A stretch of DNA of 64,000 nt from DAISIL01 sp036822015 (lineage in GTDB: Bacteria > Bacteroidota > Bacteroidia > Cytophagales > Bernardetiaceae): positions 1 through 64,000 of the forward strand of contig DAISIL010000009.1 of the NCBI GenBank assembly GCA_036822015.1. The letters are read 5' to 3'. Each line of letters starts with the position of its first letter. Within the stretch, counting starts at the first letter, position 1. The position numbers and the translations under genes were made by a program. Of the stretch, positions 44,120 through 52,849 are shown piece after piece. The notes beneath the pieces were generated by a model that ran no database searches, was not told the DNA's origin, and saw only the letters and a program-made list of their open reading frames with translations.

Positions 44120-45034
44120 TTAATCTAGGTGATGGGTAGATTTGTTTTTGTCGAGCAGTCGGATGCCCCAACGAGGGATGCCCCACAAGGCACGAAACCA
44201 GCCCGGCTCCTGGTCGCGGTCGGGGGAGATGTCAAAGGTCTGCTTGACCCGCTCCTCCAGGTCAGCAAAGGAAAGCCTGGGGCTACTCGGGCGATGAAGT
44301 TCCTCTTCGCTAAGGGCTTCGGGCATCAGCACCCACAAGAGCAGATACAAAAGCACGCTAAAGCCACCATTGAGCAACAAAGAAGCCACCAAGCCCAGGC
44401 GCACCAGGCTCGTATCGACGTTGAAATAAGCCGCTAGCCCCGACGCAACCCCTCCCAGTTGTTTGTCTTCGGGATGACGGAGGGCGCGGCGCGTATCCAA
44501 AGCGTCCTGGAGTTCTTCCTTAGCCGGCAAGACCGTCCATAAAATTCCATAAGCCAGCAACACCCACGAGGTACTCATGTACGAAAAGACCGAGAAGCCT
44601 GTCAGGGCAGCCACCCACAAGAGCCGCACCCATAGCTCATCCACGCCCAACGTATGGGCGATGCCGGCCGCTACCCCACCGATCATCTGACGGGATTTGT
44701 TCCGTACCAGACGTGGGGTAGCCGCAGGGGCAGTCTGCGTGGGCATGGCAGGAGGAGGCGTTGCCTTAAAACTCGGATAGCCCGTTCGTGCAGAGACCTG
44801 CAAGAAATCCACTTCGTGAATCGCAATTTCTATATCAAAAACAGTAACAACAGGATAACTTTCGTTGAGATTTTGGAGCAGTACCTCCGCGATCTGCTCC
44901 TGCCATGCCGCTACTTGGGCAGGGTCTGCACCTGCCGTTATTTCGCTCCGATACACTTGCCACAGTTGGTCTGCCGCCTCCTCTACCTGAAAGATCACAC
45001 CGCCAATACCGAGTGCCTTTGTCGTCGATTTCAT
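44120..45034 (-). CDS. Protein with two PspC domains
   Basis: 304 residues. An N-terminal soluble helical domain (1 to about 105) is followed by two PspC modules: SRQMIGGVAAGIAHTLGVDE plus VLLAYGILWTVLP, and DKQLGGVASGLAAYFNVDTS plus VLLYLLLWVLMPEAL. Each has hydrophobic helices, so the protein is an inner-membrane protein. PspC proteins act in envelope stress sensing. The C-terminal tail is cytoplasmic and charged. No psp operon partners are adjacent. It lies upstream of the phosphatase gene on the same strand. Confidence 0.9.
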   Translation of the reverse strand: MKSTTKALGIGGVIFQVEEAADQLWQVYRSEITAGADPAQVAAWQEQIAEVLLQNLNESYPVVTVFDIEIAIHEVDFLQVSARTGYPSFKATPPPAMPTQTAPAATPRLVRNKSRQMIGGVAAGIAHTLGVDELWVRLLWVAALTGFSVFSYMSTSWVLLAYGILWTVLPAKEELQDALDTRRALRHPEDKQLGGVASGLAAYFNVDTSLVRLGLVASLLLNGGFSVLLYLLLWVLMPEALSEEELHRPSSPRLSFADLEERVKQTFDISPDRDQEPGWFRALWGIPRWGIRLLDKNKSTHHLD

Positions 45035-45098
45035 ACCCTAAGATACACAAAAAAAATAAAAAAACGGGCGTAGGTGTTGGGGGCAATCACTAATCGAA

Positions 45099-46235
45099 TC
45101 AACCAAAGAACTCTTTCATGCGGTCAAAAAAAGTCTTATCCCTACCCTCGGGGTTGGGAGAGAAGTTTTCGGACTCACGGAGCTTTTCAAGCATTTTTCG
45201 CTCTTCTTTGGATAGTTGGCGGGGTGTCCAGACGTTCACATGGATCAGTTGGTCGCCACGTCCGAAACCATTGAGTTCCTTGATACCCTTACCCCGCAAG
45301 CGCAAAATCTTTCCGCTTTGCGTACCTGGCTCGATGCTGATTTTGACTTGTCCCTCGATGGTAGGTACCTCCAGGGAGGTTCCCATGGCCGCATCAGCGA
45401 AGTTGAGGTAGAGGTCGTAATGAACGTTGTTTCCCTCTCTTTTGAGGAGATCGTCCTCTTTCTCTTCGATCAGGATGAGTAGATCACCGGCGACGCCACC
45501 ACGCGGCGGAAAGTTGCCCTTACCCGACATCGAAAGCTGCATTCCTTCCTCTACGCCAGCCGGCACATTGAGGGAGATGACTTCTTCTTCTGGCACCACG
45601 CCTTCACCATTACAGCTACCACAACGCGAGGTGATGCGCTTACCTGTCCCACCGCAAGTACCGCAGGTAGAGGAGGTTACCATTTGTCCAAGCATCGTAT
45701 TGGTTACGCGGCGCACCTGCCCCGTACCTCCGCATACATCACAGGTCTGGTAAGCTGTGCCATGGGCGGCTCCCGTTCCCTGGCAATCCTTGCAAAGCAC
45801 CTGTCGCTTAACTTTTATCTTTTTCGTAACGCCATTAGACACCTCGGAGAGGGTCAGTTTGAGTTTGATCCGCAGGTCGCTGCCTTTGCGTCGCCTTGCT
45901 CCACCACCGCCAAACATATCCCCGAAGGGAGACCCGCCGCTGTTACCAAAAATATCTCCGAAGGTGGAAAAAATATCTTCCATCGTTGCTCCGCCACCGC
46001 TGAAGCCCCCACCGCCTACGCCCTGGTGCCCAAAGCGATCATATTTTTGTCGCTTTTCGGGGTTGCTCAAGACCTCGTATGCCTCGGCGGCTTCCTTAAA
46101 ACGCTCCTCGGCCGCTGCATCGCCCGGGTTTTTGTCCGGGTGATTTTTGATCGCAATTTTGCGATAGGCTTTTTTGATTTCGGTAGCATCGGCATTTCTA
46201 CTGACACCCAGTATGTCGTAATAATCTTTCTTCAT
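45099..46235 (-). CDS. dnaJ: Chaperone DnaJ
   Basis: 378 residues from the ATG at 46235 (MKKDYYDILGVSRNA). J domain with the HPD tripeptide (KNHPDKNPGDAAAEERF), G/F-rich linker (FGHQGVGGGGFSGGGA), four zinc-binding repeats (CKDCQGTG, CDVCGGTG, CGTCGGTG, CGSCNGEG) and a substrate-binding C-terminus. It stimulates DnaK ATPase. It follows grpE by 13 bp, forming a grpE-dnaJ operon without dnaK nearby. Confidence 0.98.
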   Translation of the reverse strand: MKKDYYDILGVSRNADATEIKKAYRKIAIKNHPDKNPGDAAAEERFKEAAEAYEVLSNPEKRQKYDRFGHQGVGGGGFSGGGATMEDIFSTFGDIFGNSGGSPFGDMFGGGGARRRKGSDLRIKLKLTLSEVSNGVTKKIKVKRQVLCKDCQGTGAAHGTAYQTCDVCGGTGQVRRVTNTMLGQMVTSSTCGTCGGTGKRITSRCGSCNGEGVVPEEEVISLNVPAGVEEGMQLSMSGKGNFPPRGGVAGDLLILIEEKEDDLLKREGNNVHYDLYLNFADAAMGTSLEVPTIEGQVKISIEPGTQSGKILRLRGKGIKELNGFGRGDQLIHVNVWTPRQLSKEERKMLEKLRESENFSPNPEGRDKTFFDRMKEFFG

Positions 46236-46248
46236 GGCTTTTTTTGGA

Positions 46249-46815
46249 TTAGGCACCTACCACAACTTTGGCAAAGCGCAGGATTTGGTCGCCGAGGTAA
46301 TAGCCCTGTTCGATCTGATCGACGACTTTGCCTTTCATCTCCTCACTCGGGGCAGGTATTTGGGTGATGGCCTCGTGAAGATCAGCATCAAAATCTTGAC
46401 CTATCGTGCTTTCCATCGCCTTCAAGCCTTGCTGCTCGAGGGTGCGCTTGAGTTTGTGATGGATGAGCTTGACTGAATCGCGTTGGGCGACGACCATCGG
46501 ATCCAGCGTTTGCCCTTCTGCTGCTTTGGGAAACGACTTCTCGGCTCGTTCAAAGTCATCCAGGACAGGCAAAAGGGCTTCGATGATCTTTTTGCCGGCC
46601 GTTTGGGTCAGGGCGATGCGCTCTTTCGCCGTTCGGCGACGGAAGTTCTCAAACTCGGAGTACAGGCGGAGGTATTTGTCTTTCTGCTCACTTAGCTGGG
46701 CTTCCAGAGCGGCTACCGGGTCATCCGGGGTAACTTCTGGCTGCTGCTCCTGCACCTCTGGGTTCTCCTGGCTCTCTTCGGTATCGGTAGTCGGTTTGGT
46801 TTGGTCTTCTGACAT
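46249..46815 (-). CDS. grpE: Nucleotide exchange factor GrpE
   Basis: 188 residues from the ATG at 46815. Acidic, disordered N-terminus (TKPTTDTEESQENPEVQEQQ), long coiled coil (LEAQLSEQKDKYLRLYSEFE, NFRRRTAKER) and a beta-rich end (HEAITQIPAPSEEMKGK, QGYYLGDQILRFAKVVV). It releases ADP from DnaK. First gene of grpE-dnaJ. Confidence 0.97.
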   Translation of the reverse strand: MSEDQTKPTTDTEESQENPEVQEQQPEVTPDDPVAALEAQLSEQKDKYLRLYSEFENFRRRTAKERIALTQTAGKKIIEALLPVLDDFERAEKSFPKAAEGQTLDPMVVAQRDSVKLIHHKLKRTLEQQGLKAMESTIGQDFDADLHEAITQIPAPSEEMKGKVVDQIEQGYYLGDQILRFAKVVVGA

Positions 46816-46886
46816 AAGGCTCGGATTCAATCAAGATAAGTAAAGGATAAATACAATGAAACTGTGGGCAATTAGGTTGCCAAGCC

Positions 46887-46894
46887 CAAAGGTA
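46887..46894 (-). promoter_or_regulatory. -7 box (TACCTTTG) for grpE-dnaJ
   Basis: Exact TAnnTTTG on the minus strand, 71 nt before the grpE ATG. No clear -33 box. Confidence 0.35.
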
Positions 46895-46963
46895 AGCCAT
46901 TTTGTCGGCATCCTACGAGGAAATCCGTCTTTTTTGCGGGCTTATGACAAAATGACCCTGCGT

Positions 46964-46993
46964 TTTGTACGCCACCAGAATTTTGTATTTTTG
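46964..46993 (+). promoter_or_regulatory. Full consensus promoter directly before the transketolase ATG
   Basis: TTTG (46964-46967), 18-nt spacer, TATTTTTG (46986-46993; exact TAnnTTTG). Only four nt separate it from the ATG at 46998, so the mRNA should begin at or near the start codon. Confidence 0.65.
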
Positions 46994-46997
46994 TGGC

Positions 46998-47837
46998 ATG
47001 ACAAGTACCGAACTCGATCCCTTCGCCACCCAGATACGCCGCGACATCCTACGGATGGTACACGCGGTGCAATCGGGGCATCCGGGCGGCTCTCTGGGCT
47101 GCGCCGATTTTTTTGTGGCCCTCTATGGGCATTTGATGCAACACGACCCGTCCCGCTGGCCATCCACCGAAGGGCAAGACCTGTTCTTTTTGTCCAACGG
47201 GCATATCTCTCCGGTTTGGTATGCTACCCTGGCTCGCTTTGGTTATTTTGAGGTAGCAGAACTCTCCACGTTCCGCAAAATCAACAGCCGTCTGCAAGGC
47301 CATCCTGCCACAGAGGAAGGGCTGCCTGGCATCCGCGTAGCGTCCGGCTCCCTGGGGCAGGGGCTTTCGGTGGCCATTGGCGCGGCACAAACCAAAAAAC
47401 TCCAAAACGATCCGCATTTTGTTTATGTCCTGATGGGAGACGGCGAATTACAAGAGGGGCAAGTGTGGGAAGCGTCCATGTATGCGGCACACCATCGCGT
47501 GGATCGCCTCATCGCAACGGTCGATTACAACGGACGACAAATCGACGGCGACACCGAAACCGTTATGAGCCTCGGTAACTTACGCGCCAAGTTTGAAGCC
47601 TTCGGATGGATCGTCCTCGAAAGCGACGGCAACCACATCCAGACCGTCATCGACACCCTCCGACAAGCCCAACACCTCAGCGGACAGGGTAAGCCCATCC
47701 TTTACCTCATGCGTACCGAAATGGGCTATGGCGTGGACTTCATGATGGGTAGCCACCAATGGCACGGCGTAGCCCCCAACGACGAGCAACTCGCCGCCGC
47801 CCTTGCCCAACTTCCCGAAACCCTCGGCGATTACTAA
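46998..47837 (+). CDS. Transketolase, N-terminal subunit
   Basis: 279 residues from the ATG at 46998; the open frame reaches back to 46965 through the promoter, so it is not used. It holds the thiamine diphosphate-binding half of transketolase: SGHPGGSLGCADFFVALYG, LSNGHISPVWYATLAR, ASGSLGQGLSVAIGAA, the GDGELQEGQVWEA motif and VDYNGRQIDG. It ends where the N-terminal subunit of split enzymes normally ends. The C-terminal (pyrimidine-binding) subunit usually follows, but here the next gene is a thioesterase. Confidence 0.95.
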   Translation: MTSTELDPFATQIRRDILRMVHAVQSGHPGGSLGCADFFVALYGHLMQHDPSRWPSTEGQDLFFLSNGHISPVWYATLARFGYFEVAELSTFRKINSRLQGHPATEEGLPGIRVASGSLGQGLSVAIGAAQTKKLQNDPHFVYVLMGDGELQEGQVWEASMYAAHHRVDRLIATVDYNGRQIDGDTETVMSLGNLRAKFEAFGWIVLESDGNHIQTVIDTLRQAQHLSGQGKPILYLMRTEMGYGVDFMMGSHQWHGVAPNDEQLAAALAQLPETLGDY

Positions 47838-47842
47838 CCAGC

Positions 47843-48277
47843 ATGGCACGTATCAAACTCACTTTTCCCGAAGAGAACATCCGATTTGAGACCACACTCC
47901 GAGTGCGGGTATCGGATCTCAACTACGGCAACCACCTCTCCAACGACCGCTTTCTGGTCTATGCCCACGAAGCCCGCCTGCGCTACATCCAACACCTGGG
48001 CTACCCGAGTGAACTGGAAGTGGCGGGTATCGGACTGATTATCGGCGATGCTGCGATGGTCTTTTTGCAACAGGCTTTCCTGGGAGATCAGATTCGGATA
48101 GAACTAGCCGTGGGCGAGTATAGCCGTGTGGCTTTTGAGTTGTACTACCGTCTCACCCGAGAGGCAGACAAAGCCGTCATCGGGATCGTCAAGACCAACA
48201 TGGTTTGTTTTGATTACGCCCAGACCCAACAGGTAGCCGCCCTGCCCTCCGCTTTACGCGCCCAACTCGACGCTTAA
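47843..48277 (+). CDS. Hotdog-fold thioesterase (4HBT-like)
   Basis: 144 residues from the ATG at 47843 (an open frame back to 47759 lies inside transketolase). Typical acyl-CoA thioesterase pattern: VRVSDLNYGNHLSNDRFLVY, AHEARLRYIQHLGY, then beta strands GIGLIIGDAAMVFLQQAF and RVAFELYYRLTREADKAVIG. The active-site Asp position is DLNYGNH. It would hydrolyse an acyl-CoA; substrate unknown. It starts 5 bp after transketolase, so it is co-transcribed. Confidence 0.88.
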   Translation: MARIKLTFPEENIRFETTLRVRVSDLNYGNHLSNDRFLVYAHEARLRYIQHLGYPSELEVAGIGLIIGDAAMVFLQQAFLGDQIRIELAVGEYSRVAFELYYRLTREADKAVIGIVKTNMVCFDYAQTQQVAALPSALRAQLDA

Positions 48278-48286
48278 ACTGCTCGT

Positions 48287-48922
48287 TCAAAAACCTATGC
48301 ACGGTATTCCCTGCTGCGCGGCAAATGCCCGTGCCTCCTCCATTCGGTCAAAGACCCGCTCTATGGATACGATGGCTCGTGAGATGCTTTGCCCCTGCCA
48401 ATCGACCCAGATAACCTGACGTTGGGGTACATCTGTTTCGTCTTGAGGCGGGCAGGTTTGCACCAGCACATAACGCAAAGAAGCCTCTGCCGTGGGTGGG
48501 TAACGCTTGCTCCCCTCGGGTAAGCGCAGGGGATGCACAAAGCGACAAGGCAAGGCCTGCTGCCCTAGCTCGTGTAGGTATGCCTCCAGCGCTTGTTTGG
48601 TGGGGGCATTCATGCGGATAAAAACGATGCCTTGTGGGCTTTGGAGCGTTCCGCAGCCCATCTCTCGCCGCTGGATATGTTGCATCGTATCCCGCAAAGC
48701 ACGCTGAATCAGCTCTTCCAAGCGGTTCCAGCTATGCTCAGGCAGAGGGGCTAGCTCCCAGGGCTGCCCCCCGTCAAAACGCCCCGAGGAGCTTTGCATT
48801 TGCGTTACGGGCGTATAGCGCACCCCGGTAGCATGAAGGCTATAATGGTTGTTGTTACCATCGGTGTAGCGGTAAGTCGGCGTGAGGGTCATGGCTAAAA
48901 AAAAGATCAAAAGGGGAAACAT
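48287..48922 (-). CDS. Hypothetical protein
   Basis: 211 residues from the ATG at 48922, or 201 from the ATG at 48892. The longer form begins with a short hydrophobic stretch (FPLLIFFLAM) that is marginal as a signal peptide. The body contains YRYTDGNNNHYSLHATGVRY, a helical WNRLEELIQRALRDTMQHIQ, and a C-terminal block (IVSIERVFDRMEEARAFAAQ). I do not recognise the family. It is convergent with the thioesterase gene, 9 bp apart. Confidence 0.65.
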   Translation of the reverse strand: MFPLLIFFLAMTLTPTYRYTDGNNNHYSLHATGVRYTPVTQMQSSSGRFDGGQPWELAPLPEHSWNRLEELIQRALRDTMQHIQRREMGCGTLQSPQGIVFIRMNAPTKQALEAYLHELGQQALPCRFVHPLRLPEGSKRYPPTAEASLRYVLVQTCPPQDETDVPQRQVIWVDWQGQSISRAIVSIERVFDRMEEARAFAAQQGIPCIGF

Positions 48923-49013
48923 GGGTTGAATGATTGATTATCCAAAAAGCTCTCTCATGTATCCAAAGCAAAAAAAATGCTATTATCTCCAATAGCCTTA
49001 ACGAAAAAATTTG

Positions 49014-49021
49014 TAAATTTG
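49014..49021 (+). promoter_or_regulatory. -7 box (TAAATTTG) for the cytosine methyltransferase
   Basis: Exact TAnnTTTG, 21 nt before the GTG start at 49043, in AT-rich DNA. No -33 TTTG at standard distance. Confidence 0.4.
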
Positions 49022-49042
49022 AGAGAAACAAAGTAGAGCAAA

Positions 49043-50050
49043 GTGAAAGAATTAAAAACCATAGATTTATTTGCAGGTATCGGAGGAATACGATTAGGTT
49101 TTGAAACCTGGGGTTGCAAGAACGTGTTTACTTCGGAGTGGGACAAAGATGCTCAAAAAGTATATGAAGCAAATTTTGGAGAAAAGCCTTTTGGCGATAT
49201 TACAGAAATAAGCCCCGATGATATACCCGATCACGATATTTTGTTGGCAGGTTTTCCTTGTCAGCCCTTTTCCATTATCGGAAATATGCAAGGCTTTGCG
49301 GATACGAGAGGAACGCTTTTTTTTAATATAGAGGAAATTTTGCGCGTCAAACAGCCTTACGCTTTTTTGTTAGAAAACGTCAAGCAACTTCGTACCCACG
49401 ATGGCGGGAGAACTTTTCAAGTCATCTTGGAAAAACTAAAGTCCTTGGGCTATTTTTTGCACCATACCATACTCAATGCCCTAAACTTTGGCTTACCCCA
49501 AAAACGAGAAAGAACTGTCATTGTGGGTTTCAGGGAGAGTATTCGTTTTTCGTTTCCTAAACCAACAGGGGGATTTATTTCACTTTCAGAAATTTTAGAC
49601 CCCGAAGATCAAATTGATGAAAAATATTTTGCCTCAAAAGAAATTGCAAAAAAGCGCATTGAAAAATTGAAAACCAAACCTTTTTATCCCTCTGTTTGGC
49701 ATGAAAACAAAGGTGGAAATATTTCGGTATTGCCTTTTTCGTGTGCTTTGCGAGCCGGTGGTTCTTATAACTATCTGTTGGTGAATGGAAACCGAAGATT
49801 GACCGAAAGAGAAATGCTACGATTGCAAGGTTTTCCCGAGGACTTTGTGGTCAATGTGAGCTATACAGCCATGCGAAAATTAACAGGTAATAGTGTCGCC
49901 GTACCTGTTTTTAGAGCCGTAGCCAAGCAAATGATAGCGTCCATACAAAACCGCACAATCGTTCAAGAAACCAAGCAACTTTCTATCCTGACATCTGCAT
50001 ATGAGTCCACGAGAAATGAACTAGCCGATGTTCTTTGGGCAACCAACTAA
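49043..50050 (+). CDS. DNA (cytosine-5) methyltransferase, orphan
   Basis: 335 residues starting at GTG. m5C methyltransferase motifs in order: I DLFAGIGGIRLGFE, IV GFPCQPFS with the nucleophilic Cys 73, VI LLENVKQL, VIII NFGLPQKRERTVIVG, IX MLRLQGFPEDF and X LTGNSVAVPVFRAVA. A short target-recognition region lies between VIII and IX (about 190-260). It methylates cytosine in a short DNA site using SAM. No restriction endonuclease or Vsr gene is adjacent. The gene is much AT-richer than its flanks and was probably acquired horizontally. Confidence 0.95.
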   Translation: MKELKTIDLFAGIGGIRLGFETWGCKNVFTSEWDKDAQKVYEANFGEKPFGDITEISPDDIPDHDILLAGFPCQPFSIIGNMQGFADTRGTLFFNIEEILRVKQPYAFLLENVKQLRTHDGGRTFQVILEKLKSLGYFLHHTILNALNFGLPQKRERTVIVGFRESIRFSFPKPTGGFISLSEILDPEDQIDEKYFASKEIAKKRIEKLKTKPFYPSVWHENKGGNISVLPFSCALRAGGSYNYLLVNGNRRLTEREMLRLQGFPEDFVVNVSYTAMRKLTGNSVAVPVFRAVAKQMIASIQNRTIVQETKQLSILTSAYESTRNELADVLWATN

Positions 50051-50059
50051 AATCAATTC

Positions 50060-51643
50060 TCAATACACATACCAATCCCCTTCTTTGTAATACCGATAGA
50101 TGACCTGGTTGTGAAGGGTGTTGATCTCGGGGTCGGGGACAGGTCTCCAGTTTTTGCCGAAGGAGGTAATCAGATAGAGGGCTTCGGCGTTGAGCCAACG
50201 CAGGGAGAGGCCCTGGAGAGGCAGTTGGCGCAGACGGGCTTTGAGGGTATCTCGGGGCATCTCTTTGTTGGCCAGTATCCAGCCCCACTCCCCCATAGTC
50301 ATCACCTGGTTGTGGAGCGGGAGCGTCTGAAAGCCAGCCGTTTGTAGCGTTGTGTCGATGGCTGCAAAAGCCCTGGGCGCATAGTAGGGGCTGCCTGCCT
50401 GTGTGATGAGGATGCCGCCCGGGCGCAAATGGCGATAACAAAAACGATAAAACTCTAAGGTGTAAAGGCGGTTTAGGTCGATGGTTTTGGGGTCGGGGAA
50501 GTCGATGAGGATGACATCGAAGAAGTCCGGTGTATCGGCTAAGTAGTTGAAGCCGTCTTCGTTGCGCACCACTAGCCGTGGGTCATCGAAGGCATTGCGG
50601 TTCATCTCCCTAAAAACGGGATGCTGGCTACCCAACACCGTCATGGCGGGGTCTAAGTCCACCAGAACCACCTCCTCCACTGCCGCGTATTGCAACACCT
50701 CACGCAAGGCACATCCATCGCCGCCCCCCAAAATCAAGACGCGCTGCGGATGCCGATGCAGTCCCATGGCACTATGTACCATCGGCTCGTGGTAAAGGTA
50801 TTCATCGAAGGTACTCAACTGGAGATGACCGTTGAGGTAGAGCCAATGGTCGGCTTTGTAGCGCGTCAGGACGATCTTTTGGTAGGGCGTTTGTTGCTGA
50901 AAAACCACCCGATCCAGATAGCGGCTCTGCTCCCCGTACTGCACCACGTCATCAGCAAAGATCAGCCCACCGAGCAAAAGCAAAGCCGTAGCCCCACCCA
51001 AAAGCCGTATCGGACGCTGCCAGTGTGCCGCAATCATGCCCCGCAAAACATACATCAAAGCCAGGGCTACCCCCAGATTGATACTCCCCAAAATGAAAGG
51101 CGTATAAGTCAATCCCAACAGCGGCAAGCCCACAAAAGCAAAAAACACCCCACCCACCAGACTGCCGTAGTAGTCTTTCTCCATGACATGGGAGATATTC
51201 ACGCGCAGGTCTTCGTAGGCTTCGTTTAGGCGTGTAACGAGCGGTATTTCCATCCCGATCAGGAGTCCGATCAGGGTACTCAACAGGTAGATCACAACAC
51301 CGGCATAATCAAAAGCAAAAACAAATAGCCGATAATTAAAACTTTTGTACGCCGTAGCCGCATACGCAATCAAGACACAGAAAGAAACCAAAATAGAAAG
51401 CAAAAACTCAATCAAGAGAAACTTTTCGAGCAGGTGTTTATCCAAAAACTGACTGAACCGGCTTCCCAGCCCCATCGAAAAGAGCATCACGGATAGAATC
51501 ATTGTCCACTGCAAGACGGAGTTACCCAAAAAGTAGGTCGCCAGTGTCGAAAGAATGTACTCGGCCACAATACCCGAAAGCCCCGTAGCAAAGAGCGCGA
51601 TTTTGAGTGCCAAAGAAGGATGTAAACGCAAAGCAGCAGGCAT
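50060..51643 (-). CDS. speE: Membrane-anchored polyamine aminopropyltransferase (spermidine synthase family)
   Basis: 527 residues. About seven N-terminal membrane helices (1 to about 230), including LFATGLSGIVAEYILSTLAT, SVMLFSMGLGSRFSQF and IGLLIGMEIPLVTRL. Then a SpeE-type methyltransferase-like domain: SRYLDRVVFQQQTPYQKIVL, LYLNGHLQLSTFDEYLYHEP, VLILGGGDGCALREVL, VVLVDLDPAM, VILIDFPDPKTIDLNRLY and GILITQAGSPYYAP. The soluble enzyme transfers aminopropyl from decarboxylated SAM to a diamine; the membrane extension is a known variant whose purpose is unclear. Nif3-like gene is 5 bp upstream on the same strand. Confidence 0.93.
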   Translation of the reverse strand: MPAALRLHPSLALKIALFATGLSGIVAEYILSTLATYFLGNSVLQWTMILSVMLFSMGLGSRFSQFLDKHLLEKFLLIEFLLSILVSFCVLIAYAATAYKSFNYRLFVFAFDYAGVVIYLLSTLIGLLIGMEIPLVTRLNEAYEDLRVNISHVMEKDYYGSLVGGVFFAFVGLPLLGLTYTPFILGSINLGVALALMYVLRGMIAAHWQRPIRLLGGATALLLLGGLIFADDVVQYGEQSRYLDRVVFQQQTPYQKIVLTRYKADHWLYLNGHLQLSTFDEYLYHEPMVHSAMGLHRHPQRVLILGGGDGCALREVLQYAAVEEVVLVDLDPAMTVLGSQHPVFREMNRNAFDDPRLVVRNEDGFNYLADTPDFFDVILIDFPDPKTIDLNRLYTLEFYRFCYRHLRPGGILITQAGSPYYAPRAFAAIDTTLQTAGFQTLPLHNQVMTMGEWGWILANKEMPRDTLKARLRQLPLQGLSLRWLNAEALYLITSFGKNWRPVPDPEINTLHNQVIYRYYKEGDWYVY

Positions 51644-51648
51644 AGATT

Positions 51649-52422
51649 TTAGAAATAGTAGTTCACCGGATTGGTAACTTGTTGGGTGGCATAGGCAGGC
51701 AAATCGGGGAAATGCTCACCCAGGTAGTCCAGGAGCAAATCCACCGTCCCGATTTCGCTTTCGTAGTGGCCCACATCAGCGATCACAATGCGACCCTGGG
51801 CATCAAAAAACTGATGGTATTTGTAATCCGAGGTAATGAAAAAGTCCGCTTTGGCAGCTACGGCATGTTCCAACAAAAAACTCCCCGCCCCTCCGCAAAC
51901 GGCTACTCGTTGTACGGGGCGGTGGCGCAGGGCTGTATGCCGAACAAGCGGCAGCCGAAGGGATGCCTTCAGATGTGCCAGGAAGTCCGGCTCTGGCATC
52001 GCCTCAGGCAGAACACCGAGCATACCCGCCCCGCTGCTTTCATCCAGGAAGGCCTCTGGCTCAAGGCCCAGCTGTTGGCAGAGCCTCGCATTGACCCCCT
52101 CCCACACTTGATCGAGGTTGGTATGAATCGCATAAAGCGATACCCGGGCACGCAAGGCAGCCATCACGCTGCGCTCCACGTAGGTACGTCCGGTGATCTG
52201 GCGCAAGCCCGAGAAGATGATCGGATGATGCGAGACGATGAGGTTACAGCCACGTTCCTGGGCTTCATGCACGATGGCTTCGGTGGCATCCAGGCTCACC
52301 AGCACGCCCGTAAGCACTGCATGAGCATCTCCCACGAGCAGTCCGGCGTTATCGTAGCTGGCTTGTAGGGGCAGGGGTGCTAATTTTTCCAGTCTGTCTG
52401 TAAGGTCTTGAACAGTAGGCAT
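51649..52422 (-). CDS. Nif3-like dinuclear metal-centre hydrolase
   Basis: 257 residues from the ATG at 52422 (MPTVQDLTDRLEKLAPL); the frame continues to 52599 but that part overlaps the upstream lipoprotein gene and is not family-like. Metal-binding blocks: ASYDNAGLLVGD, NLIVSHHPIIFSGLR, YAIHTNLDQVWEGVN and the C-terminal IADVGHYESEIGT. This is the short form without the inserted PII-like domain. Family members (YbgI, Nif3, GTP cyclohydrolase I type 2) have poorly defined roles. It lies 5 bp from the speE-like gene. Confidence 0.94.
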   Translation of the reverse strand: MPTVQDLTDRLEKLAPLPLQASYDNAGLLVGDAHAVLTGVLVSLDATEAIVHEAQERGCNLIVSHHPIIFSGLRQITGRTYVERSVMAALRARVSLYAIHTNLDQVWEGVNARLCQQLGLEPEAFLDESSGAGMLGVLPEAMPEPDFLAHLKASLRLPLVRHTALRHRPVQRVAVCGGAGSFLLEHAVAAKADFFITSDYKYHQFFDAQGRIVIADVGHYESEIGTVDLLLDYLGEHFPDLPAYATQQVTNPVNYYF

Positions 52423-52429
52423 AAAGCAA

Positions 52430-52831
52430 TCAATCAAGGGCTTTGATGAGCAGTAAGCTATCCTGAAAGCTGACCACCTCCCAGCGGTGCTGCTCGGCTT
52501 TGCTTCCCGGGACAGAGGCCCGGGCAGGAAGTTGTATCTCAACGATGAGGGGCTTCTCCTGAACGAGCTTCCAGCTACCCTGTCGGGCTTCCTGCCCATC
52601 GGTGGGGGCTATATCCAGCGAAACGAAGACATTTTTTTCTTCTAAGCGAAACCCAACCCGCCCACGCGCCGGCGGAAAGGGATAATCCACGGGGCGATAG
52701 GCGCGAAGTCCATCACGGTCGTCTTCAAAAGCATGAAAAAAGGTGATGCCCAGGAGGGCTTGTAAGTTCTCCTCGCGGCAGCTACCGGCAGTGAGGGCAA
52801 AGAGCAAGAAAAGTAAAAGCGAAATTTTCAT
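52430..52831 (-). CDS. Lipoprotein of unknown function
   Basis: 133 residues from the ATG at 52831. Lipoprotein signal (ISLLLFLLFALTAGSC) with Cys at about 18, followed by REENL. The remaining ~115 residues look beta-rich (GRVGFRLEEKNVFVSLDIAP, KPLIVEIQLPARASVPG). No family recognised. It ends 7 bp before the Nif3-like start and is divergent from the thioredoxin pair. Confidence 0.65.
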   Translation of the reverse strand: MKISLLLFLLFALTAGSCREENLQALLGITFFHAFEDDRDGLRAYRPVDYPFPPARGRVGFRLEEKNVFVSLDIAPTDGQEARQGSWKLVQEKPLIVEIQLPARASVPGSKAEQHRWEVVSFQDSLLLIKALD

Positions 52832-52849
52832 TTGATTTTTGGTTATTGT

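Noticed and set aside
52423..52599. 59-residue N-terminal extension of the Nif3-like protein
   Set aside because: It overlaps the lipoprotein gene in another frame, and the family begins at the ATG at 52422.
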